Shown in pieces: positions 1 to 6,433 of a stretch of DNA of 12,823 nucleotides. The stretch lies in the NCBI GenBank assembly GCA_902475475.1, contig CABRZY010000038.1, positions 1 through 12,823 on the forward strand, given 5' to 3'. This DNA is from an uncultured Collinsella sp. (GTDB taxonomy: Bacteria > Actinomycetota > Coriobacteriia > Coriobacteriales > Coriobacteriaceae). Within the stretch, counting starts at the first letter, position 1. Each line of letters begins with the position of its first letter. The notes beneath the pieces were generated by a model, which saw only the letters and a list, made by a program, of their open reading frames with translations, was not told the origin of the DNA and made no database searches. The translations under genes and the position numbers were made by a program.

Positions 1-1899
1 AGGCGGCGCGCGATGACGTGTTTGCCGGCTTGGCGAGCCGATAAAGCTATGAATAAGCGAGCGCGTCAGCTCGGTATAGGAAAGCTGGGCAAGCGTTTGG
101 CGCTTGCGGGACTCCAGACGAAGACCGGCGTCCGCAGGCTCCACGCCACGGCGAAGCTCACATGCCGGGTCGTCAACGCTGGGCGCCGTGGTATCACGGA
201 CCAAGACATCCTTGATCATGAGCTTTGGCTTTACGCGACCTTGCCAATGCTCGGCCACGGCCTCGAACACCAAATCGACGGCGCTATCGCAATTGATGAG
301 CTTATCGATCTGCGGCACGCGGAACATAATGGCCGGCACACTCGCGGCGCCATCGGTCGCCACGAAGCGCATGTACTCGCCGGTTTTGCCCACCACGGCG
401 CGATCGCACATTGTCACACCCTCGGCAGCCAGAAGCGGCACCTTATTGCCCTGGCCAAACGGCTCAAGACGGGAAATTTGCTCGATGGTCTCGATATTTA
501 GCTCGGAGAGGTCGACGGTGGCGGCAACCTCGTCAGTGTCCTCAAAGTCCTCGGCGGGAAGCTCGGACAGCACGGCGGAAAGGCGACGACGGAACTCGTC
601 GAGCTTGGACGCCTCGATGGTCACGCCCACCGCACCCGCATGCCCGCCGCGACGAATCAGCAGATCGGAGCAGCGTTCTACGGCGTCGAACAGGTTGACC
701 TTGCCCACCGAGCGACCCGAACCGCGAGCGATACCGTTTTCGATCGAGAACAGCAGCGCCGGCACGTGATAACGGTTGGTCAGGCGACTCGCCACGATAC
801 CCTTGACGCCCTCGTGCCAGCCCTCGCCACCCACGACGATTGCGCGACCGCCATCATAGGTCTCCTCGACCTTTGCCATGGCATCGCGTGTGAGCTCCGC
901 CTCGATCTCGCGACGCTGACGGTTGATCTCCTCGAGCTCGGCCGCCAGCGCGCTTGCCTCGATAGGATCGCGGGCAAGCAGCAGGTCGAGCGCCAGCTTG
1001 GGATCGGCCATGCGGCCGGCGGCGTTCAGGCGGGGAATGAGCGAAAACGACAGGCCATCGGCCGTAATGCTAGAGAGGTCGGCCTTGGCGAGCGCGGCCA
1101 GCGCGATATAGCCGGGGCGGGCGGTCACCCGCATCTGCTGGATGCCCTCGGCGACCAGCGCGCGGTTCTCGGGCGTCAGCGGCATCATGTCGGACACGGT
1201 GCCCAGCGCCGCGACCTCGATCAGCGAACGCCAATACGACGGCTTGCCCAGACGCTCGCCCAGGACCTGCACCAGCTTGAGCGCCACGCCGGCACCGGCA
1301 AGCTCACGCGAAGGACCCTCGTCCTCGAGCTTGGGGTCGGTCAGAGGCACGCCCTGCGGCACCTGGTCGGACGGCTCGTGATGATCCGTGACCACCAATT
1401 CGATCCCCAGGCTCTCCAGATAGGAGACTTCTTCCTTGGCGGCAATGCCGTTATCGACGGTCACGATCAGCTGGGGGCGAGCGAGCTCGTTAACGCGGTC
1501 GAGCGCCGCTCGCGAAAGACCGTAGCCCTCGTCAAAGCGATGCGGAATAAACGGCGTGACATCGGCGCCAAACGTGCGCAGCGCCTCGGTCAACAGGCAG
1601 GTCGACGTAATGCCGTCAACGTCAAAATCGCCAAAGACCGCGATGCGCTCGTGGTTGCGAATAGCACGCTCGACGCGGTCAGCGACGACCGACATGCCCG
1701 GGATAATGAGTGGGTCGGCCCAGTCGCGATCGAGCGAAGGCGTCAAAAACAGCTGGCCTTCTTCGATGGATGTAATGCCGTGCGCAACCATAATGCGCGC
1801 CACCAGCCCGGGTATGCCCAGGCCAGCCGAAAGCTCCTTTTCGAGCTCGGGGTTTTGCTGAGCGACCGCCCAGCGATGCGTCGTCTTAAGCGATGACAT
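1..1899 (-). CDS. recJ: Single-stranded-DNA-specific exonuclease RecJ (3' end outside window)
   Basis: RecJ degrades single-stranded DNA 5' to 3' in the cytoplasm during recombinational and mismatch repair. The visible 633 codons carry the full DHH/DHHA1 motif set: GDFDVDGITS (residues 90-99), VTVDNGI (146-152), VVTDHHEP (169-176), GTVSDMMPL (233-241), NAAGRMADP (292-300), GWHEGVKGIVASRL (360-373), GSGRS (393-397) and GGHAGAVGV (418-426). An OB-fold-like segment follows to about residue 565. No stop is reached before the left edge, so the protein has at least 60 residues beyond the RecJ core, which suits the longer RecJ of Gram-positives. I chose the ATG at 1899, preceded by a G-rich ribosome site (GGGGGTGGG). 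In-frame GTGs at 1905 and 1944 are alternatives. The opposite strand is also open for over 400 codons, but only this frame has recognisable motifs. Confidence 0.95.
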   Translation of the reverse strand, partial: MSSLKTTHRWAVAQQNPELEKELSAGLGIPGLVARIMVAHGITSIEEGQLFLTPSLDRDWADPLIIPGMSVVADRVERAIRNHERIAVFGDFDVDGITSTCLLTEALRTFGADVTPFIPHRFDEGYGLSRAALDRVNELARPQLIVTVDNGIAAKEEVSYLESLGIELVVTDHHEPSDQVPQGVPLTDPKLEDEGPSRELAGAGVALKLVQVLGERLGKPSYWRSLIEVAALGTVSDMMPLTPENRALVAEGIQQMRVTARPGYIALAALAKADLSSITADGLSFSLIPRLNAAGRMADPKLALDLLLARDPIEASALAAELEEINRQRREIEAELTRDAMAKVEETYDGGRAIVVGGEGWHEGVKGIVASRLTNRYHVPALLFSIENGIARGSGRSVGKVNLFDAVERCSDLLIRRGGHAGAVGVTIEASKLDEFRRRLSAVLSELPAEDFEDTDEVAATVDLSELNIETIEQISRLEPFGQGNKVPLLAAEGVTMCDRAVVGKTGEYMRFVATDGAASVPAIMFRVPQIDKLINCDSAVDLVFEAVAEHWQGRVKPKLMIKDVLVRDTTAPSVDDPACELRRGVEPADAGLRLESRKRQTLAQLSYTELTRSLIHSFIGSPSRQTRHRAPP

Positions 1900-1951
1900 A
1901 GGCACCCACCCCCGATAGGGGCAGGTCGCCGCGATATCTCTCACGGTTCAT
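1886..1951 (-). CDS. Possible 21-residue upstream ORF overlapping the recJ start
   Basis: A short frame opens with ATG at 1951 and ends with TAA at 1888-1886, inside codons 4-5 of recJ but in another frame. An AGAGGA ribosome site lies about 9 bases before its ATG, better placed than the one for recJ itself. The peptide begins MNRERYRG and ends GVGAYVIA and resembles nothing I know. It spans the small hairpin CCCC-TATC-GGGG (1921-1910) whose G arm forms part of the recJ ribosome site, so its translation could open that site. This is an inference from arrangement only; an ORF this short could be chance. Confidence 0.3.
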   Translation of the reverse strand: MNRERYRGDLPLSGVGAYVIA

Positions 1952-2007
1952 AGCGATGAGTCCTCTGTGTATGCCCGCTTCGGCAGGCAGATCTGTTGAA
2001 CGGATTT

Positions 2008-2013
2008 ATTATA
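2008..2013 (-). promoter_or_regulatory. Candidate -10 box for recJ
   Basis: Reading the minus strand gives a perfect TATAAT about 57 bases before the upstream ORF start and 109 bases before the recJ ATG. No good -35 hexamer stands 16-18 bases upstream; the nearest TTG-like sequence (TTGCGT) is only 13 bases away. The assignment therefore rests on the -10 box and its position. Confidence 0.4.
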
Positions 2014-2078
2014 CCGTGCAGCGCGGACGCAAATCGCCGCAGCACGCCGCAGTTTCGGTAAACGATGCCGGTAATAGC

Positions 2079-2093
2079 CTCGAAATAATCGAG
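2079..2093. promoter_or_regulatory. Small inverted repeat, possible operator
   Basis: CTCGA, five bases (AATAA), then TCGAG form a perfect 5-bp inverted repeat in the divergent region between recJ and the BASS transporter gene. A second short inverted repeat, GACGC-6-GCGTC, lies at 2109-2124. Either could be a regulator site for the divergent pair, but repeats this short occur by chance. Apart from these and the -10 box at 2008-2013, I see no other supported signal in 1952-2175. Confidence 0.2.
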
Positions 2094-2175
2094 CGTTCCT
2101 GACGCACGGACGCATGCGAGCGTCTAGCATATCCATTCAAAACGGATTCACGAGCAAAGGGAGTCACAAGAGTAT

Positions 2176-3174
2176 ATGAAGCAATGGGTTGGACTGGGCA
2201 AGTTTCTCGCGGGGCACATGCAGGTCATCGTTCCGATTTGCGTGGCGCTCGGCGTGCTCTTTCCCCGGCAGATCGGCGTACTTAAGCCCATCGTTCCCGC
2301 TCTCTTCGCCTTTATGACGTTCCAAGGCGCGCTCAGCAACACCTTCCACCAGGTAGCCGAGGTATTCCGCCGTCCCCTGCATCTGATTTTGGCGTTATTT
2401 GTCTCGGCTGTGATCATCCCCATCGCAGCGTATGCCATGGGATCGTTATTCTTTGGTTCCAACCCCAACCTTGTCTGCGGCATCGTGCTCGAGTACAGCG
2501 TACCCGTGGCGGTCACTGCCTTTATGTGGATTAGCATGTTCGGCGGCAACGGCCCACTCGCGCTCACCATCATCCTGACGTCCTCGGTTATCTCGCCTGT
2601 GACGATTCCGCTCACGCTCAAGCTCCTGCTGGGCGCCACCGTCTCGATCGACGTGCCAAGCATGATGCAGGACATGGCCTTTATGATCGCCATCCCCGCC
2701 GTGCTCGGTATCGTCATTAACGAACTCACGCGCGGCTGGGGTCATGAGAAACTCTCCCCCGCGCTTTCGCCCGCCTGCAAGTTCATGATGATGGGTGTCA
2801 TCGCGTCCAACTCCACCGCCATGAGCGAGTACGTGCTGCACATGAATGTTGAGCGCTTGGAAGTCGCCCTCTTTATTTTGGTCTTCGCCATCAGCGGCTT
2901 TGTCGTCGGTTTTCTGGTCGCCCGTGCGCTGCATCTGCCGTATAGCGAGACGACTACCATGTGCTTTACCTGCGGCATGCGTAACATCTCTTCGGGCGCC
3001 GTCATCGCCACGCAGTACTTTCCGGGCGAAGTCGTGTTCCCCGTCATGTGTGGCACGCTGTTTCAGCAGGTGCTGGCCTCGATTATCGGGCATCTCTTTG
3101 AGCGCCTGACCGGCGAGGAGCGCGCCAAACAGCGCAAGCGGGTCAAGGCCGGGCGCGACGCGATGGCACGCTAG
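2176..3174 (+). CDS. Bile acid:sodium symporter (BASS/SBF) family transporter
   Basis: A 332-residue, very hydrophobic membrane protein with about nine or ten transmembrane segments and a short basic cytoplasmic tail (about residues 312-332, ending KRVKAGRDAMAR). Length and the late motif CGMRNISSGAVIA (266-278) place it in the BASS/SBF fold, whose members move bile acids or other organic anions with sodium. The family's usual ExGMQN sodium-site motif is here TCGMRN (265-270): the glutamate is replaced by threonine and the glutamine by arginine, so this belongs to a divergent subgroup and bile acid transport should not be assumed. Near the first helix crossover the sequence is LEYSVPVAVTA (105-115). 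The ATG at 2176 has an AGGGAG ribosome site about 12 bases upstream, rather far. It is a lone gene, divergent from recJ, with only 30 bases before the convergent neighbour and no clear terminator in that gap. Confidence 0.85.
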   Translation: MKQWVGLGKFLAGHMQVIVPICVALGVLFPRQIGVLKPIVPALFAFMTFQGALSNTFHQVAEVFRRPLHLILALFVSAVIIPIAAYAMGSLFFGSNPNLVCGIVLEYSVPVAVTAFMWISMFGGNGPLALTIILTSSVISPVTIPLTLKLLLGATVSIDVPSMMQDMAFMIAIPAVLGIVINELTRGWGHEKLSPALSPACKFMMMGVIASNSTAMSEYVLHMNVERLEVALFILVFAISGFVVGFLVARALHLPYSETTTMCFTCGMRNISSGAVIATQYFPGEVVFPVMCGTLFQQVLASIIGHLFERLTGEERAKQRKRVKAGRDAMAR

Positions 3175-3204
3175 ACTGTCCGCATTGCGCGGGCGTTAGC
3201 CTTG

Positions 3205-4002
3205 CTATACGAGCGTTTCCAGATGCGCGCGTAGGCGCTCAGCATCGATATCGAGCGTGGTCTCGGCATTGACCTGGGCCAAACGATAGCCCACAAAGTA
3301 GGGCGATACCACCCAACGTGGCAGCGCCTTGGCAATGGTCCGACCGCCCAAGTGATAGAAGAACAAGTTGTATGACTCTGCGCGGCCGCCGTGGTGCTCG
3401 TGCAGGATATAGCGCAGGGCCACCTGAATCGCATCGGCAAACAGGTCCGCTTCGGCTTGGTCGCGGGCGTCGTCGCTGGCGGCGATTCCCTGTGGAGCCG
3501 AGACGTTGACCTCAAAGAATCCCATGATCGGCTCGGTTGAGATGTTGACCGCGACCCTCCCGTGTCGCCAAACATCGATGCCTTCGAAGTTGGCGGGGGC
3601 TAGTGCTGCATAACCGTCCTCCCGCTCCAGACCCACAATCTGCATATGCGGATGGACGAGGCTGCCGCCCGAAAGCGGGCCTTTGTTCTTGTACATGAGC
3701 ACACTGCGGTACTGTTGGGAATCGATCATCTGCTGCCAGCAGCCCAGGGCAAACCGCATCACATGATGCAGCTCATCCGGTTCATAGGTCACCAGGTCGG
3801 CGTCGTGATTGGCCGACTCGATCAATACGGTCTGACGGGTGGCCCGCAAGGTCTTGAACTTATTCTCGAGCCAGATGCAGTCACCATCGCGCTGGATGAT
3901 ATTGGCGAGCCCCTCCATGTCGCAAAAGGGGCACGCGGTACCAGGGCGACGATTATCGTCGGGCTTGCCGCTCGCCTGCTGAACGTCAAATACCAGCGCC
4001 AC
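3205..4002 (-). CDS. DUF4931 family protein, GalT/HIT-like nucleotidyltransferase fold
   Basis: A 265-residue cytoplasmic protein related to galactose-1-phosphate uridylyltransferase (HIT superfamily). It has a CPFC pair (residues 24-27), a histidine at 66, and LVHPHMQIVG (115-124) containing the HPHxQ signature. In GalT the two cysteines, one histidine and the first HPH histidine bind zinc, and the second HPH histidine is the nucleophile; the matching residues here are C24, C27, H66 (tentative), H117 and H119. A nucleotide-sugar or nucleotidyl transfer role is plausible, but the substrate is unknown. It is shorter than classical GalT (about 350), as expected for DUF4931. The start is GTG at 4002, with an excellent GGAGGT ribosome site 7 bases upstream inside the end of cutC and only 3 bases between the genes, so the two are co-transcribed and probably translationally coupled. 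Confidence 0.8.
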   Translation of the reverse strand: MALVFDVQQASGKPDDNRRPGTACPFCDMEGLANIIQRDGDCIWLENKFKTLRATRQTVLIESANHDADLVTYEPDELHHVMRFALGCWQQMIDSQQYRSVLMYKNKGPLSGGSLVHPHMQIVGLEREDGYAALAPANFEGIDVWRHGRVAVNISTEPIMGFFEVNVSAPQGIAASDDARDQAEADLFADAIQVALRYILHEHHGGRAESYNLFFYHLGGRTIAKALPRWVVSPYFVGYRLAQVNAETTLDIDAERLRAHLETLV

Positions 4003-4005
4003 GGG

Positions 4006-4683
4006 TTATACCTCCAGCGGCACGATCTTGGTGCCGTGGAGCTCGGAGACGCCTAGCGCCGCCGCGACCGCGTCGCGATTTGCCGTAGTGATGCCGCCGC
4101 CGGGAAGGATGGTCAAACGATCGCCCGCATACTCGATTAAACGAGCCAGGTGATCGAAATTATCCTCGATCGACGTACCGGCCGCACCGCCATGCGTGAG
4201 GATGCGCGTAACGCCGCAGTCGGCAAGTGTATCAATCGCATCGAGCTGAGCCTCGGGCGAGAGCTGGTCAAACGCCATGTGGAAGGTGATGTCGATGGGC
4301 TCACGCTTGCATTCCTCGGTCGCGCAGCCCGCGGCCATCACGAGGGCGCCCAACGTAAGCTCGTCGAGCGCCCATCCGCCAGCGCAGGGCTTGCAGCAGC
4401 CAAAGACCAAGCCGTCAACGCCGGCGCTTACGGCAAGGCCCAGGTCCATCTCCATCATACGCAGCTCGTCCTGGTCGTAGTGAAAGTCGCCGCCACGCGG
4501 GCGAATCATGCACACCACTCGCGCGTCATGCTCGTGAGCATAGCTGACTGTAGCGCTGATAACACCGGCCGAGGGTGTAGTGCCACCAACGGCAAGGTTG
4601 TCGCACAGTTCAATACGCCTTGCACCGGCATCGATAGCCGCCGGCACCCGCTCAAAGTTCTCGGCACAAAACTCGTACACCAT
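4006..4683 (-). CDS. cutC: CutC family protein (annotated copper homeostasis, TIM barrel)
   Basis: A 225-residue protein, close to the usual CutC size, with the family hallmarks in order: YEFCAEN (3-9), AGARRIELCDNLAVGGTTPS (19-38), MIRPRGGDFHY (59-69), DGLVFGC (90-96), ITFHMAFD (132-139), RILTHGG (160-166) and ILPGGGIT (192-199). The family fold is a TIM barrel. The name comes from copper-sensitive E. coli mutants, but a direct copper role is disputed and an enzymatic role is possible. The common FHRAFD arginine is methionine here. I chose the ATG at 4683 because it starts right before the conserved YEFCAEN and has a GGGGG ribosome site 7 bases upstream; the frame stays open to 4740 but that extension lacks family resemblance. 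It is first in a two-gene unit with the GalT-like gene. Confidence 0.9.
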   Translation of the reverse strand: MVYEFCAENFERVPAAIDAGARRIELCDNLAVGGTTPSAGVISATVSYAHEHDARVVCMIRPRGGDFHYDQDELRMMEMDLGLAVSAGVDGLVFGCCKPCAGGWALDELTLGALVMAAGCATEECKREPIDITFHMAFDQLSPEAQLDAIDTLADCGVTRILTHGGAAGTSIEDNFDHLARLIEYAGDRLTILPGGGITTANRDAVAAALGVSELHGTKIVPLEV

Positions 4684-4741
4684 AGATAGACCCCCAAAGA
4701 CAACAGATGTTTTCCGACGGGCATTGTCACACATCCCCATG

Positions 4742-4810
4742 AAGTTGCGGTGGAATAGGGACTGTTTTGGCGTCTAGCGCCCCCATTTAGTCCCTATTCC
4801 ACCGCAACTT
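4742..4810. repeat. Perfect 22-bp inverted repeat element (REP/MITE-like)
   Basis: Two 22-base arms, 4742-4763 and 4789-4810, are exact reverse complements around a 25-base centre. The arms start AAGTTGCGGTGG and end TAGGGACT. The centre holds a further 4-bp stem, GGCG-TCTAG-CGCC (4769-4781), so the whole 69 bases can fold as one long hairpin or cruciform. It lies between the liv operon terminator and cutC, with no ORF inside. Length, symmetry and intergenic position suggest a REP-like or non-autonomous mobile element, or a strong bidirectional terminator/insulator. No flanking target duplication is evident. Confidence 0.75.
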
Positions 4811-4847
4811 AAAAAGGGGGCGCTGACCGGGATAGTCAGTGCCCCTT
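4811..4847 (-). terminator. Rho-independent terminator of the liv operon
   Basis: On the minus strand, 12 bases after the livF stop, the transcript can form GGGGC-A-CTGAC paired with GTCAG-C-GCCCC around a 7-base loop, with one A-C mismatch, followed by CCTTTTT. This is a typical intrinsic terminator placed directly after the last liv gene. Confidence 0.8.
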
Positions 4848-4858
4848 CGTTGAATGAA

Positions 4859-5572
4859 TTAACCGCCCAGATAGGCCTTACGCACGTTATCGTCGTGCAG
4901 GAGTTCTTGGCCCGTGCCGGTCATGGTGATCTTGCCGGTCTCGAGCACGTAGCCGCGCGTGGCGATGGAAAGAGCCATCTGTGCGTTTTGCTCGACCAGA
5001 AGCACCGTGGTGCCGGCCTTGTGCAGGTCCTCGACAATCTGGAAGATCTGTTCGATCAGAATCGGCGCCAGGCCCATGGAAGGCTCGTCGAGCATGAGCA
5101 GCTTGGGGTTGCTCATAAGGGCGCGGCCCATAACGAGCATCTGCTGCTCGCCGCCCGAAAGGGTGCCGGCGACCTGGCGACGGCGCTCCTTAAGGCGCGG
5201 GAACTGCTCGTAGACACGCTCAAGGCCCGGAGCGACCGTGGACTTGAGCTGTGTATAGGCGCCCATCTCAAGGTTCTCCTCGACCGTCATCTGCAAAAAG
5301 GCGCGACGACCCTCGGGAACCTGAGCCAGGCCCTTACCAACCAGCTTGTCGGCGGGCGTATGGGTAATGTCCTCGCCCATAAACTTGATGGAGCCGGTCT
5401 TGGAGCGTAGCAGGCCCGAGACGGTCTTGAGCGTCGTGGACTTACCGGCACCGTTCGCGCCGATCAGAGCCACGATCTCGCCCTCGTTAACGTTAAAGGA
5501 GATGTCCTTGATGGCGTGGATGGCGCCGTACCAGACGTTGATGTTGTAGACGGAAAGCATCGGCTCTGCCAT
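4859..5572 (-). CDS. livF: Branched-chain amino acid ABC transporter ATP-binding protein LivF
   Basis: A 237-residue ABC ATPase, the second of the two energising subunits of a HAAT-family importer, acting on the inner face of the membrane. Visible elements are Walker A GANGAGKST (38-46), the Q-loop region AQVPEGRR (83-90), signature LSGGEQQ (138-144), Walker B LLMLDEP (158-164) and LVEQN (192-196), where LivF proteins carry Q instead of the usual switch histidine. The C-terminal end RGYVLETGKI...LGG is characteristic of LivF. The ATG at 5572 abuts the livG stop with no spacer and has a GGGGGAG ribosome site 6 bases upstream. It is the last gene of the operon, followed by the terminator at 4811-4847. 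Confidence 0.94.
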   Translation of the reverse strand: MAEPMLSVYNINVWYGAIHAIKDISFNVNEGEIVALIGANGAGKSTTLKTVSGLLRSKTGSIKFMGEDITHTPADKLVGKGLAQVPEGRRAFLQMTVEENLEMGAYTQLKSTVAPGLERVYEQFPRLKERRRQVAGTLSGGEQQMLVMGRALMSNPKLLMLDEPSMGLAPILIEQIFQIVEDLHKAGTTVLLVEQNAQMALSIATRGYVLETGKITMTGTGQELLHDDNVRKAYLGG

Positions 5573-6433
5573 TTAGTTCTCCCCCTTATCCTGCTTGCCC
5601 AGATACGCCTCGATAACGGCATCGTTATTCTGGATTTCCTCTGCCGTGCCCTTGGCGATGACCTTACCAAAGTTGAGCACGCAGATGCCCTCGCAGATAT
5701 TCATGACGAGCGACATATCATGCTCGATAAGCATGATGGCAATGCCAAAGGTGTCGCGAATCTTGACGATGTTCTCCATGAGCTCCGCGGTCTCGGACGG
5801 GTTCATGCCGGCGGCAGGCTCGTCGAGCAGCAGTAGCTTGGGGTTGGTGGCAAGCGCGCGGACGATCTCCAGACGGCGCTGAGCGCCGTAAGGCAACGAT
5901 CCGGCCTGCTCGTTTGCCAGATCCTCCATATCAAAGATGGACAGCAGCTCCATGGCGCGCTCGTGAGCAGCCTTCTCGTGCTTCCAATACGTCGCCAGGC
6001 GCAGCACGCCCTCAAAGCCGGAGTAGCGCTCCTGGTTGTGCAGGCCGACCTTAACGTTATCCTCCACCGTCATGGTGTTGAACAGACGAATGTTCTGGAA
6101 GGTACGGGCAATACCCATGCGGTTGACCTGATAGACCGACTTGCCCGAGGTGTCCTCACCGTCGAGCAGGATGGTGCCGTGCGTGGGCTGATACACCTTG
6201 GTGAGCAGGTTGAAGACCGTGGTCTTACCAGCACCGTTGGGGCCGATCAGACCGGCGATCTCGGTCTTGCCGATAGTCAGGCTAAAGTCGTCGACTGCCT
6301 TAAGGCCACCGAACTCGATGCCCAGGTGGATGCACTCGAGTGCCGGGCGCTCGCCCAGGTCGCGGTCGGGAACGATGGCGCCAGAAGGATACGGGACCAT
6401 CTTGCCCTTGTTGAACTCAAATTTACTGGGCAT
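5573..6433 (-). CDS. livG: Branched-chain amino acid ABC transporter ATP-binding protein LivG
   Basis: A 286-residue ABC ATPase, partner of LivF. Walker A is GPNGAGKTT (64-72), the Q-loop region RTFQNIRLF (110-118), signature LPYGAQRR (180-187), where LivG proteins typically lack the canonical SGG, Walker B LLLLDEP (200-206), D-loop AAGMNP (207-212) and switch histidine in LIEHD (235-239). About 30 residues (MPSKFEF... to ERP) precede the usual start of the ATPase domain, longer than in E. coli LivG. I chose the ATG at 6433, with a near-perfect AAGGAGGT ribosome site 8 bases upstream; the frame extends to 6460 but that would bury the ribosome site. It overlaps the livM end by 11 bases, implying translational coupling. 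Confidence 0.94.
   Translation of the reverse strand: MPSKFEFNKGKMVPYPSGAIVPDRDLGERPALECIHLGIEFGGLKAVDDFSLTIGKTEIAGLIGPNGAGKTTVFNLLTKVYQPTHGTILLDGEDTSGKSVYQVNRMGIARTFQNIRLFNTMTVEDNVKVGLHNQERYSGFEGVLRLATYWKHEKAAHERAMELLSIFDMEDLANEQAGSLPYGAQRRLEIVRALATNPKLLLLDEPAAGMNPSETAELMENIVKIRDTFGIAIMLIEHDMSLVMNICEGICVLNFGKVIAKGTAEEIQNNDAVIEAYLGKQDKGEN

Noticed and set aside
640..1896. A 418-codon plus-strand frame opposite recJ
   Set aside because: All RecJ motifs are on the minus strand in order; the plus frame shows no family features.
1948..2136. A 62-codon minus-strand frame in the recJ/BASS divergent region
   Set aside because: It has no ribosome site, contains the TATAAT box, and has an arginine-rich composition that suggests non-coding DNA.
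2446..3093. A 215-codon minus-strand frame opposite the BASS transporter
   Set aside because: Hydrophilic, His/Asp/Gly-rich antisense product of a membrane protein gene; no ribosome site or motif.
3175..3204. Bidirectional terminator between the convergent BASS and DUF4931 genes
   Set aside because: Only a 4-bp CCGC/GCGG stem and no T-run on either strand.
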